A program made the position numbers and the translations under genes. Below are positions 12,999 through 24,683 of a stretch of 64,000 nt of DNA, in pieces (within the stretch, counting starts at the first letter, position 1; every line of letters starts with the position of its first letter). This DNA comes from Gymnogyps californianus (Eukaryota; Chordata; Aves; Accipitriformes; Cathartidae), in the NCBI RefSeq assembly GCF_018139145.2, contig NC_059476.1, positions 15,493,001 through 15,557,000 on the forward strand, read 5' to 3'. The notes under the pieces are model-generated. The model searched no databases. It saw only the letters and a program-made list of their open reading frames with translations, and had not been told where the DNA came from.

Positions 12999-13673
12999 AT
13001 GTACCAGTCTGGCTTTGTGCCGCGGGAGTATTACCCAACTGTGATTCCACCTTCTGCCTATACCTACCCACCGCTGCAGACTGGGAGAGCACAAGACATG
13101 ACCAGCTCTGTGATGTTCCCTCCTATCCACATGCACAACTTCTACAGCCGACCCATCACCTTTGTGGTGGACCGGAACAGCTACCCTGACTACGTGGGAG
13201 GTCAGGTGGAGTATCATCATCTCTACAGTGCCTCCAATCCCTACTTCCGTCCATACTACACCTGGCACTACCCTCCTGTGGTCCCCATCCCTCTCTACAA
13301 TCCCTATGCAAACTACAATCCCTACGCTGCCTACCAGAGGTCAGATCAGTATCGAGACACATGGCCAGAAGGCTTCACGATGAGAGGGGAGCTTCAATGG
13401 GGGAGGCTTGGAAAGGTGTTTGGACCAAGGAAAGACCTCCCAGAATTTGTGAAGGATGATCTCCGGAGGGTTTATGGCACCTACCCACGGACCAGTGTCT
13501 CCATAACCTACCGGAAAGGGGAGTTCTTGGTCAAGGGAGACCCCAAGGCAGGAGAGCAGGAATATGCAGTGGAAAAAAAAGTCATCCAGCGGGCTGTGAC
13601 CCCCAGTGCCAGCGAAGCAGATGACAGCAGTGAGGACCGGAACCGTAAGAAGAAAAAGAAACTGAGACATTGA
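12999..13673 (+). CDS. Uncharacterised Tyr/Pro-rich protein with basic tail, 224 aa, single coding exon
   Basis: I do not recognise this protein securely. It is coded within one exon; the ATG has a favourable context (A at -3) and is the first one possible in frame. Residues 1-115 are rich in Tyr, Pro and Asn, with NPY repeats (about 80-112: NPYF, then YNPYANYNPYAAY) and little hydrophobic core, so probably disordered. Residues about 127-185 look compact and conserved in style (RGELQWGR, LPEFVKDDLRRVYGTYP, then YRKGEFLVKGDP). The tail is a Ser/Asp/Glu patch (203-213) with casein-kinase-like sites followed by KKKKK (217-221), a plausible nuclear signal. No signal peptide or membrane segment is seen. 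Third-position bias and the AATAAA-ending 3' UTR support a real gene. One family to test is vertebrate C10orf95, from the same human 10q24 region as SLF2; this is a guess, not a match I can demonstrate. Confidence 0.88.
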   Translation: MYQSGFVPREYYPTVIPPSAYTYPPLQTGRAQDMTSSVMFPPIHMHNFYSRPITFVVDRNSYPDYVGGQVEYHHLYSASNPYFRPYYTWHYPPVVPIPLYNPYANYNPYAAYQRSDQYRDTWPEGFTMRGELQWGRLGKVFGPRKDLPEFVKDDLRRVYGTYPRTSVSITYRKGEFLVKGDPKAGEQEYAVEKKVIQRAVTPSASEADDSSEDRNRKKKKKLRH

Positions 13674-14565
13674 TGTAGTCAGTCACTTGATGGACAGATG
13701 CTCCAGAGCCCTCATGGGAGCTGCTTGGCAGCTGTTCTTGGTGCAGCTGGCAAGTAGCACAAGCAATGGATTCCACCACTCCTGTTGGCTTTTAATTGCT
13801 CCCCATCCTCCACAAGCTTATGGCAGCTTTACCCTGTTTGATGCACAATGCCCATCCTGTGAAGAAACGTGGCACGTGACTATCTGTCGGATCAGCTCTT
13901 TGATCCTGGTTTTGAAAGGAACGTTTGATGTCCACTGGTTTGGTTGAGTGGTCACGGTCTGGTGGGGGGATTTCCAGACAGCAGCCCTTGATTAGAAGAT
14001 GAGCCTCTTCCTACCCTGTCCAAGGGAAGGTCCTGGAAGCTGGCTCCCTTCCTGGCACTCAGTTAAGGAGATCAAAGTGGGATTTCCTCCAGGCTGGGGG
14101 CAGTGCAGGTCCCAGGGGAGAGAGGGGTTCTTGAACACTGTAAAGAGCAATTGTCTGCATATCTTGTCACTGCTGTTTATGACCATACCATTGTGCTTAA
14201 TCACCATGTGATGCCTGTACGCAGCACTTCCCTACACGCTGGCGGAAGATCCTGGTGTCCCCATCCTCTTACACTTGGTAACCTGGTGCTCAGTTCTCCT
14301 GGCCACGTGTCCTTGTTGAAATGGCTGCTTGAGGCCCTGCTCTGGGTCTGATTTGGCTCTGGTTGGAGGTGCTGGCTCTCCAGCGAGGTTACTGGAGTTG
14401 TGTGAACCACAGCACTTCCACAGCTTGGTCTCTTGGAAGGGTGGCCTTCAGAGTTGTGCTGGAAACCTGGAGGGTTGTGAGGGGCTGGGTCTAACTTGCT
14501 TGCAAACTTCTGTACCTTTTAAATTATTATAAATAAACAATAAAAAACCCCAAATGCAAATGCTT
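13674..14565 (+). terminator. 3' UTR and polyadenylation signals of the 224-aa gene
   Basis: Downstream of the TGA, about 860 nt of non-coding sequence lead to two AATAAA hexamers at 14,532-14,537 and 14,539-14,544. A T/G-rich stretch follows (around 14,565-14,577), as expected for a cleavage site near 14,555-14,565. The end point is approximate. Confidence 0.75.
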
Positions 14566-16376
14566 ATTTCTGGTTTTTAGCTACCTGACAGGAGTCTCTT
14601 CTGTGAACAACTTGCAACCTGATCTGACACCTTCTTTGCAAAGTTAGGGGTGACTTCTGACATGGCTCTTGCCCAGCTGTGGTGGGTTATTCTGCCTGCT
14701 CTGCTTGGCAGTACCCTGCCTTGCCCCAGTTTGTTGCCTGACAGCTTCCTCTCTGGGGGCCAGCAGGGACTTTCTGAGTGTACAGGAGAAATAGGGGACC
14801 TGCTCTGTTCCCCTGTAGCCTCCCCCTGACATGCCACATGGGAGAAAGGCCTTCTAATGCAGGAGGGAACTGAGCGCTCCCCATCTGCATAGCAAAGGAG
14901 AGAGCCTGTGAGGGTGAACTTGGAGGCCCTTGGTGGCTCTGAATCGCTATGAAGTCAAGGCAAGTGGATTTTTTTTAATTAATGCAACAATTTTTGTTTG
15001 TTTAAGCAATTGCCAGAATGTCTCAGCAACTATCTGATTTCCCCTTCCCCAGTCAGCTTCTTGGAAATGGGTTAAGTCTGTTGCCATATAAAGCTGCAAG
15101 AGGGCTGAACCAGAAAAACTGCTGCAGAAACCTCAGACCAAGCTGATGCTCCTTGGCTGTGTTGCAAGTGGTGGCTGTGGGACTTACTGAATGGGCCAGA
15201 AAAGGTCTCCACTAATGACTGGTGGCTAATCAGATGTGCCTTTGGTTACCTGGTATAGAAGAAATGCAGCAATTCCTATCTTTTTTTTTTTTTTTACTCT
15301 TTCTTGGCTAAGCAGGGCATCCTGCCCAGGTAGAGATGTGCAGTTAGATGTGCGCTGTCCCAGTTTGCAGCAGCCTTGCTGCAGCGCTGGCGTTGCGCTC
15401 CCTGTCCTTCCAGCAGCAGCTGCTCCTACGGGTAGTGGCTTAAGCAGTGAACCCAGAGTTCACACATTGGATCCTTATGTGGGCAGCGCAGCACCCTGAT
15501 GAGGTGCTGGAAGGAGCTTCCTCCCCATCCCCTATAGCTGGTGCAGAGCTGGGCTGCCAGAGCTGGGTGCTGCCTGCTGTGGGAAGGGTGTTGGGAAGGG
15601 GCTGCTTTAAGTGAGATCCTGGAGCAGGTGAAAACCAGCTCTTCTAGGCAAGGTGAGGGGGAGCATGGGGTTTGCTCTATGGTGATGATCAGATGCTATG
15701 TAAATTACCAGGACTTACATAATAATTTATCCTAAATGTCACTCCTCCAGCCAATAAATTCCCAGTGGCTGCTTTGCACTGTGTTGTAGTGGAAAATGTC
15801 CCCAAAACTCAAGGCAGAAGGCTAAGGTCTCCCAGAGGTATATGATGGATGGGTGGAAAGAGAGCCTGTTGCGTCCACAAAAACTTTCTCCAAATACCTG
15901 TCCCTGCTGGGGACATCCCCGGGGCCTGCGGGGAGAGCGCGGACACAACCCTCAACTTTTCCTGTCCTGTTTATCTTCTCCAAAGTTTTGTTTGGTTTCG
16001 CTGCCTGGACTCTGAACAGGAGATTGCTGGGCACACCCAGGCTGTTGTTCTGACAACGTGTATTTTTAGCGGAGGCTTACAATCGCATGCAGTACATCAG
16101 GAGGCAGCAACGTATTTATTTTCTCAAGTGCCATTTCACTTCCAGACGGAAGAAGGCATTTTGTAGTTGGGCTTTTTTTTCCCTTGAGGGAAAGCCTGCT
16201 ACAAACGGCCACTGCCTTGAGCGGCTCTCTGAACGCAGGGTTTCCCATGGTGGCCATAACTCACCTCCATCTCTACTCTGGTCTCTGTGCAGGAGCAAAG
16301 ATTTGCACATTCCTGGCAGGAATGCACAGTTGCATTCTCTTCCTGAAGGTTTGAGGCTCATTTGCTGCCCAGCTGC

Positions 16377-16432
16377 AGAACTGAATCCATAGGGCATTTT
16401 TGGAGGCTTTAACGCCTATGGAATTCAGTTCT
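16377..16432. repeat. 17-bp inverted repeat with one bulge
   Basis: The left arm (16,377-16,393) and right arm (16,415-16,432) are reverse complements over 17 bp, with a single extra A in the right arm and a 21-nt loop. A GC pair can be added on the loop side through a further bulge. The surrounding sequence is non-coding. A short hairpin RNA, a cruciform or a template-switch scar are all possible. Confidence 0.75.
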
Positions 16433-19400
16433 CAGAGCCAAGCAGCCAGTGCGAGTCAGCTTCCCCTGGCCTGAGCCGGCTGCGTCTCCATCTGCAAGGG
16501 GGGAAAAAATAGCAGAGAGCTCATCATGTCGCTGACACAGATTTTGCAACTGGGAGCTGCTGCAAGGAGAGGACTCTGGCACCTCACGCCCTCCCCCAGA
16601 AGCGGCACACGCAGCTGTGGCTTTCTTTGGAAACTTTGCTCAAGTTGGCTGCTATTTTTTTCCACTGCTTCCATGTGTCGTCCTGTTGTTCGGAGCGGCT
16701 GCAAAACTTCAGGTCAGCCCTGGGTTCTGTAAACCTGCTGGAGCTGTAAGAGAAATACCGTTTCTTCCAGATGGGGCTGGTATTCGCAGGTGCATTGGGA
16801 ATCCCACCTGTGTGTTTGCCCTGTGCGTGGGTGGTAACACATCCCTCAGTCTAAACTGTTCCTCTGCGTGTGCATCTGAAAACGGGGCGCAGCCATGCCG
16901 GGGGCAGTGGGGGGACGCTCAGCGCTGCAGGAGCAGCCCAGCACTCCCGGGCACCGGCCCTCTGCTCCGCTCATACTGAAACCAGTGCTTGCGGGAACCC
17001 CTGGAACTGGGACATGCCAGCTGATGGATGGAAATGGTTTGTGCAGCAGGTGGTACCGCAGGTGGACCACGAGGCACGGGAGCCTCCCCGTTTGGGACTG
17101 GGAAGGGACAGAAGGTAATTCTGCAGCTTAAAATGAAGCACTGAAAGGCCTTTTCCAGGCAGCTCAGAGAGCGGATCCAGGGAGGGATTGGTCTTGGTCT
17201 GGGCCAGGCTGGGACATGCTGGTGCATCCCACAACTATGCACATGCCCTTTGCTGCCCGCTGCCCCCACCCTCCAGTTTGGGCTACAAAGCTCACGTTCA
17301 TGGAGGGGCAGACTCGGGGGACACGTGGGGACCCCCGTGAGCAGCCATGAAGGTGCTGACACCGCTGGCAGATTTGGGCAGCCTCAGCCCTCAGCAGGAG
17401 ATGTTAATTTTCAAACCGAGGGACTGAACTGATAGCTGAAAGGCAGGGAGAGGGTTTTTTTTGGCTTGGCGTTAGTTTGACACAGTTGTGACGACAGTGG
17501 CTCAGGGTGGCTCGGGCAGGAGTAACCACTGGGAGAGGGTTACAGCCCTTTGCCTGTATGCTGGCAGTGCAGAAGGGGAGCCCTCGGGTCTGATGGATCA
17601 GCAGAAGAGACGGGAAATGACACACACTGCTTTGGAGCACGGGCAAAGATTTCGATGGGGGAAGCACCGAGCAACTGTTGGCGCGAGGAGCTAACTCCAA
17701 GATTGCTCAACAGCTGGCCCGGGGCTCTATTTTAATCCATCTGTGGGGAATCTGAGTTCAGCTGGGGCAGCGTGAACTCACTGTCGTGACGAGTGTCCCA
17801 AAGGAGCCAAGCCCCGTTGCAAAAGCCGTGGGGTGCCAGGCTGTGGGTCCCAGCCCTGGCACATCCCGGGGACCACACGCAGCAGTACTGCAGGGGCTAC
17901 CTGGAGGGGCAGCAGTGGAGGGAGACGGGGTAAAGCAGAGCCTTACACTAGGGTCCCCCCACCCTGCCACGGGTGGTCAGGGTCAAAGAGGCGGCTCAGG
18001 GACCCGGCTGTGCACTGTGCTGTTTTTCAGACCACCATGGCGTGGCAGAGAGGTTTCAATAGCTCTGAGCCCCCCGAGCTCAGAAAAGTGGGGTGATGTC
18101 CCCCCTCTTCCTCCTCCTCCCACTCTGCAGGCAGGCGCCTGTGCAAGGCAGCGGGGCAGGAGGGCAGCCTGCCGGAGATGCTACAGCCAGGTGGGAGCAG
18201 ACCTGCCAGCCTGTGATGCCTGGTAGGGATGGGGTGCTTTGGGGCGGCTCCTGGGCCAGCTCACACCATGGGGTGGTTGCCCTGCAGTCCCTGTCTATTT
18301 AAACACATGGAAAGCCTTTGTGCTTCATTTTTGAAGCTGTAAAACTCCTCTCTGAGGCATTTACCCCAAAAGGGTTGAAGGATTGCTGCTGTTCAAAGTG
18401 CCTGCCACCCGCCATCAGCCCTTGGCCGCTCTGAGCAACCACCGCTTTCAGGAACCGAAAGGTGGAGGCGAGGGAAAAGCCTTCCTCCCCATCTTCCTCC
18501 GTGGGCTGGTTTGCAAAGAAAGGGGAAGGGTTTCAAGCAGGCAGGCAGGCAAGCAGGATGGGGTCAACCCCAACAAGCCCTCCCTCATGGTGCTCCGGGA
18601 GCTGTCCCCTTCCCTTGCTCCGTGGCCCCAGGGAGGTGACATGGGTGCTGAGGCTGCGTGGGACAGCTCATCAGCTGCCTGGCATGCGTCGTGCCATGCC
18701 CTGTGCCCCTGCCCTCCCCGGGAAGGGACAGGGACAGCTCCAGCAAGCTACTTTCAGCGTCCTGCCTGTGGATGCTGGGGCTGGGGCACCCCATCTCCAA
18801 AAGGCACCAGAGACAGTTTGACCTGGGTGCGATGGGAAGCCCATGGGGGCCAAGCTGGGAAAGGAGGGGTTGAAATGCAAACTCAGACAAGCTCCAACTC
18901 TTTTCTTTCACTCCTGGCTGTTCCTGGAAGCAATGTCTGCATGACATGGCATCCACAGCACCCCTGGGACCAAGGGGCCCCAGGAGCGGAGAGTGATGTG
19001 GGCTCTCCTTGGGGCACAGCACCGCAGGCAGCTGCAGGGTGTAGGAGGCTGTGACCTCCCTGCAGCGGTGCTGGGCTCCTGCTCCTGCACAGTGGGCAAA
19101 GGGACAGCTCTACTCAACCTCCTGCTTCCAGACCCATCCCTTCTTGTGAGAGCGCGTGCTTCTGTGGTGTTTTCAGGATGCTCGTGCAGGTTCCTGTGTG
19201 CTGCGTGTGCCTAGAGCATCTCCTCTGGGCTCTGCCTTTGCTCCTTGGCGTCCCCATCTCCAGCTTTGCCCCACATTCCTGCACCCAGGCAGGGCCAGGG
19301 CTGGATTTGGCCCTGTGTCTTTGGGGGTATCCCTGGCCCCTGGTCTGCACTGGAGCAGGGTGCTGGGTAATGCCAGGGAGGGCAGGGATGAATGGAGATG

Positions 19401-20959
19401 CGGGAGCCATCTGGGTGCCGGGTATTTTGTTGGCGTGGAGGTGCCCTGCCCTGACTCGACCCCACATTTTCTTGAGGACATATCAGGATGCAGCACTGAG
19501 CTATGGGGTGAGCAGCACGTGCTGGGAGCCCATTACCCCAGCTCAGCCCTGGGGAGGATTGCATCAGCCCAGCTGCCTGCTGTGCAGGTGGGGGTTTCAT
19601 GGCCCCGCTGCAACCTGCCTCCCCTGACTCCAGGGCCCTTGGCACCCTGCACTGCTTAAATCCTCCTCTCTGCCTGGCTTGGGGCATGCAGGGTCCCCAT
19701 GCCAGTTGTGGTACACGTCCCCTTCTGGTGCTGGCTGTCCCAAGCTTGTCCTGCCGCTGGGAGAGGTCTGGATTTGAGACCCTGACATTGATCTTAGCAG
19801 CTGGGTGACAGCTTCTTGGAGCTGACAGACATGCCCAGGAGCGGGTACCGGGGAGAAGATGGGCTCCAGCGCAGGAGCCAAAATGTCGAGAGCTCCTCAA
19901 GGCTCCTGACCTCAGCCCGAAAATGCTGGTGAATTGAGAGACACCCCAGGCAGGCGGGTGCCCAGCGGGATCCTGCTGCTGCTGCTGTGGAGTTTTCTGT
20001 GTTGCACTGAGTTAACCTGCAGCCCCTGCTCCTGGGGCAGGAGGCTCTGAGGCCCCAGGGCAGCAGTGATTAGAAATGGCAGCTGGGAGCCAGGGGCAGC
20101 CAGGCCCTGGAGGGAACCCACAGCAGCACCCATGGGTGCATCAAGGTGCTACGAGAGCCACCCCAGAGAGGCAGCCCCCCAGCCCCGTATGTCCAGCACC
20201 CACCTCTCCGTGGGGCTGTGTGAGGTACACTTTGCCTTCCCTGCAAACCTCCTGTTTCCTTTCTCTGCAATGAGTAGGGGAAATACTATCAGCAAAGACG
20301 AAATACCCCAGCTGAGCAGCCTGGCCCGGCCCTCGGAGCACAGCAGAGACAGCCACACGGGCACACTTCCCCATGGCAAGCTGTGTTGGAGGTGATGGGA
20401 GGACGTGGGGAACCAGACGCTCACGCACGGCCAACCCCGCCACCCGGAGAGCAGTGCCGGACCAGTTCAGCCCTGAGCTGCCGGTCGCATTTAGCCCTTT
20501 CTGGTTTTCGCCCTCCCTCTCTCCTGTGGGGGACACGGGGCAGGCTGGAGGGCTCCCCTCTCCCTCGCTCCCAGGGTGATGAAGCACAAGCGGCTGCTCC
20601 GGGAGGGGACGTGGCTGCCTTGCCAGGACCCCCCAGGTACCGCCACTGCTCGGCGGTTAACGATTTATTGCTTTACGTGTTAAAAAAAGCAGCAGCGCCC
20701 TCCTTTTGGTGTTGCCAGCTAATTACCCAGGAGTTACTGATTAGCCAGGACGTGCCCGTGGCCAAGCAGCGCAGTCGTGTGGGTGCCGCACAGCCACCGG
20801 TGCCACGCTGACATGGTGGCTGGGGCATTAATCCAGGGGGTTTCACTTTGTCTTCCTGGGAAGTCTGCAGGAACAGTTACATGCTTCCCACCCCCTGCCC
20901 TTTAAAATATTAGCAGAACGGGTCCAGTTTTGTAGATTACAAAAAAAGCCAGGGATAGA

Positions 20960-21290
20960 AGTAAAGATGCTCGTGCCCCACATGCGGGGTCCGGCACCTC
21001 CTCTCCAGCTTCCCGCAGCCGGGAGTGAGTGCCTTGCCATCGGCCGCAAGACGTCACCGTGCCCCCGCTGCTCGGCGTGGGGAGAGCCGCCCTCCGCAGC
21101 ACCCAGGCTGTGGCTCCTTGGGGAGAGCAGCAGCAAAGAAATCACCCCGCACCTAGCCACACTGGTCCCCCCCCCGGCTCCGGCGCAGACCCTCCCGCGG
21201 CAGCGGCGTGATCCTGGCACTCACCCGGCAGCTCCGGCTCCCGTCGAGGCAGGTCTGTGAGCGGCGGAGCCGGCGGCACTGTTAAATATT
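20960..21290. promoter_or_regulatory. CpG-dense patch without a gene
   Basis: CpG dinucleotides are clearly denser here than in the flanks, with GCGGCGGAGCCGGCGG-type sequence around 21,260-21,280. No convincing first exon follows on either strand. It could be an orphan CpG island (enhancer, or promoter of a non-coding RNA) or simply part of the GC-rich background. Confidence 0.25.
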
Positions 21291-24200
21291 GCAGCCGACT
21301 TACTCACTTCTCTTCCTGGACGGCAGCGTGCAGAGTTTCCACCCACTTCTTTCACCTTTGGTTTCCAGGCTTTCTGAGAAAAGGGGAAGCTGTGGGAGGG
21401 AGCGACCGGCATCCCCGTGCCAGGGCTGCGGCCCCCAGCAGCCTCTGCTTCCCGGGAAGGGGTGGATGCGGGAGAGGGGGCTGCTTTCCTGGGAAGCTGC
21501 GGCATGGCCAGAAGCACCCTGTGCTCGTGCTCAGCTGCCCGGCACCCCATGACCCTCCTAGGTTGGCGGGATTTTCCTCCCTGGCTGAGCGGAGGGGGTG
21601 CCTAAGCGCAAGCTCCCTGGCACAAGCTCAAGGGTAGCTGCCCGACCGGCTCAGCTTTCCCCTTTGGGAGTGAAAATCCCTCCCTGGCACCCAGACACAT
21701 CCTGGCCTCACCCTGCCAAAGCCCATCCACCTCCTCCTTTAATGTAGTGCCTCTGCAAGTGGTGCCAGCACCGGGGTTGGGGTCACCTCCACATCGCTGA
21801 CACCTGTGGCGAGCGATGTCTGTCCTCAGCCCACAGAGCCCTGCCAGCGGAAGGTGCTGCCATGGGCCCGGCAATCCAGTGTTCAATCCAGCAGCATGCC
21901 CATCGGCACCACGGGGGGCTGGTTGCCCTCCCCTGGGACATTGATAGCTGATGTCCCCTGGGACATTATGGCCGGGCAGGTACCCCCCGCCAGTTCCTGC
22001 CGGCTCTGGTGGGGTGAGCGCATGTGCCCGGTGGGACTCCTTTCCGTAAGGTCCCATTGGCCAGCGTCCTCTTCCCATCCTTTCCCCCCGGTGCTGCCGA
22101 ACGCCTGACCATTGTTTTTGCTCAGAAATGACGTCAGGTCCCCTGGGGTTCCCCTCTGTCGGCGGTTTGGAAACGAGAGTCTGGGGCCCCGGCGCAGGCT
22201 GCGGTGCTGAGCTGATGGTGGGGTGAGCGCCGCTGCTCCTCCTGCGCCACGGTGAACAAATCGATAAATAAACTGGCAAATAAATTGATAGGGGGATGGC
22301 GAGATGCCTCGGCACGCCTGTCTGCCTGCACCGCACCTGCCTGGGCTCGAGAGCCGCCCCGCAGGTTTAGATAACATTTACAGAGTGGTTTTGTCTTTTG
22401 GGGGCTGCCGTGCGTTTCTGGGGTGGGAAGCACCTGGAAGGCTGCGCCGCAGAGGTGACCAAGCTGGAGCCACAGATTTATCCGCGCAAGCCCCTAAAAA
22501 CAGCTGGCATCACCATGTCAGGGCCTCAGGGTGTATTTTCGGGTGGCCAGGCGTGGGCTTGGCTGCATGCCCCAGCCTGGCATGGCTGCCGCTCTCTGCC
22601 CCGCATCTCCATCACGGCGGGGCCGGATGGGAACTTTGGCATGTGAATCAGTGAGCTGAAATATCTTCTATTTCTCAAGGCTGAGCTGCCCTCCCGCCCG
22701 CACCGGGTCCCACCTGGGTGTGACATGGCTTACTAGCAGCCACCGCTCCCTCCCCACAGCCATTGCCCCAGCAGCTCCCGGTCCCACACCGGAGGGCTGG
22801 GTGTCTCCTCACTCCTTCCTCGCTAGCTGCTGCCCCAGCTGGCTGCTCAGCCCTTCCCAGAGCAGCGCTGCAGCATCACGGCCATCGGGGACAGGGTCTG
22901 GCCACATCCCTGCCCTCCCCAGCGCTGGCTGCGTTACTCCTCCTTGCTAGGGTTAGAAGCACGTTAAGGTAATGGCATCAGACATCCCTCTGACCGCTGC
23001 TCCTGATACCTTCCCCGGGACAAGGCTTGCCCCCAGAAGGGTTTTCCCCCTTCCCGGTACCATGGCTGACCCCGGCCACTGCCTCGCACCGTCCCCCTTG
23101 GCACACGGGTCCCCCACCCACCAGCATGCCCTGGCCAGCGTGGCTCCACACGCCTCTGCCTGCTGGGAAGGGTCCGGTGCGCTCCTGAGTCGGAAAGCCA
23201 CCAAAGAATGGGGGGAGAAGCAGGCAGGAGAGAGGCACAAGTGGGGCAAACAGGGAAGCCACTGCAGGCCTGATGCCAGGGGGATGGGCTGTGAGCAAGG
23301 TAGCAGGGCAGCTCTGACCCTGCACGAAAGAGGAGGGGGAGGAAGAGGGAGAGGAAGAGGAGGAGGAATGTGCTTGGAATTGGGGTGACCACCCGGCTCC
23401 CAGTTTTTGTGGGTCTCCTGGGCAGAGGTGGGCAAGCGGGAGCAGACCCTGGGGCTCACCCTGCAGCACCTGGGACCCGTCCCTTCCCTGTGACATTAGA
23501 GCAGCCAAGACTCGACACTGTCCTTGGGCTGCGTTTCTCCAGATTCCCCCTGGTTTTCCGCTCGGCTGAGGGCAGCGGGCGCGAGCGAGGAGCTGCCTGG
23601 CCCGGCTCCCTGCGGAAGCGTGGCAGCTCAGTGTTTATTGGGGGGGAAGCGGGAGCTTCCTGCAGCCTCGCTGGGCCGGGAACGCGGGTGGGCGCGGGGG
23701 GTTCGCCCTCAGGGGGTCCCGTGGGAGGGGAAACAGGGGGGACAGCCCGCCACAAGTCTGGGGCTTCACCCTGGGGGAAGAAAATCCCCACCTTCCAGCT
23801 CTGGGGAGGGGGCAGAGGAAGAGAAGCTGGATTTTCCTGCCCATCCAAAGAAAGCCAGTTAAAAAAACCAACACCTTCCAGCTCCCGCAACTGCAGAGAA
23901 AGCTAGCCGGCAGGACCAAGGTGCATTTTAGGGCTCAGAAGTTAGCCGGCAGTTAAAAGACCTCACAGTGGTACAGCTTGAAGCAGCAAGTGGCCTTAAG
24001 GGAAGGGCTGATGTGCAGTTTCCGAGTGCCTGAGCCCCACAGTACTACAGGGTTTTGGGCAAAAGCTGATGCAGCTGCCCAGTGCCCCAGGGAGGACACC
24101 TGGAAAGGGGACCAGTGAAATGGCTGCAGCCTGTGGGACTGTCCCAGTGGCCGGCCACAGCCTCTGGGGCCGGAGGGGGACAAAGGCTTCCTTAGCTCCA

Positions 24201-24642
24201 CCCCGGGTGAGATGCACTCTCTTCCCTGGAGATGCAGTCCCTTCCCGGGAGGCTGTTCTGGGATGCAGCCCCAGGCTGTGCACAGCAGGGGGGCTGCGGC
24301 TGGAGGTACTGCGAGGCAACAGTGGCTGCTCAGCCCTTTAGTAGACACTAGAGAAGCCCAAAGGAGAGCCCAGATCCAGGGTTGTGCCCAGCCAGCACCA
24401 GCGGCCCCTCCCCAGGCAAAGTTTCTCTCCGACGTAGACTCGCAGGTGTCTAATACAGAGCTAATCCCATGCTTCATCTTTAGCTGAGGCTCAGTCCATC
24501 TCCAGACCTAAACCTAGAAACATCAGGCTTTGTGTGATTCAGTGTCTGGCTCTTGTGCTTCTTTCCTTTTCTCTCTCCTCTGAGCCAGCAAACTGCCTGC
24601 AAGCCCCTGTTCCTCTGCCGAGAAATGTAATACATGGGGGAA

Positions 24643-24683
24643 ACCACATCTTTCAGCCTTGCCCTTGGGATGAAAGATGTGGT
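24643..24683. repeat. 13-bp perfect inverted repeat
   Basis: The left arm (24,643-24,655) and right arm (24,671-24,683) are exact reverse complements over 13 bp around a 15-nt loop. Two further A-T pairs can be added past a one-base bulge. Function unknown. Confidence 0.65.

Noticed and set aside
18383..19054. 223-codon plus-strand open frame, and a 229-codon minus-strand frame at 19,211-19,900
   Set aside because: Typical chance frames in the GC-rich block; mutually overlapping frames and unrecognisable low-information translations.
21949..21971. CCCCTGGGACATT direct repeat with short fold-back
   Set aside because: Short (7-bp stem) and within reach of chance in GC-rich sequence.
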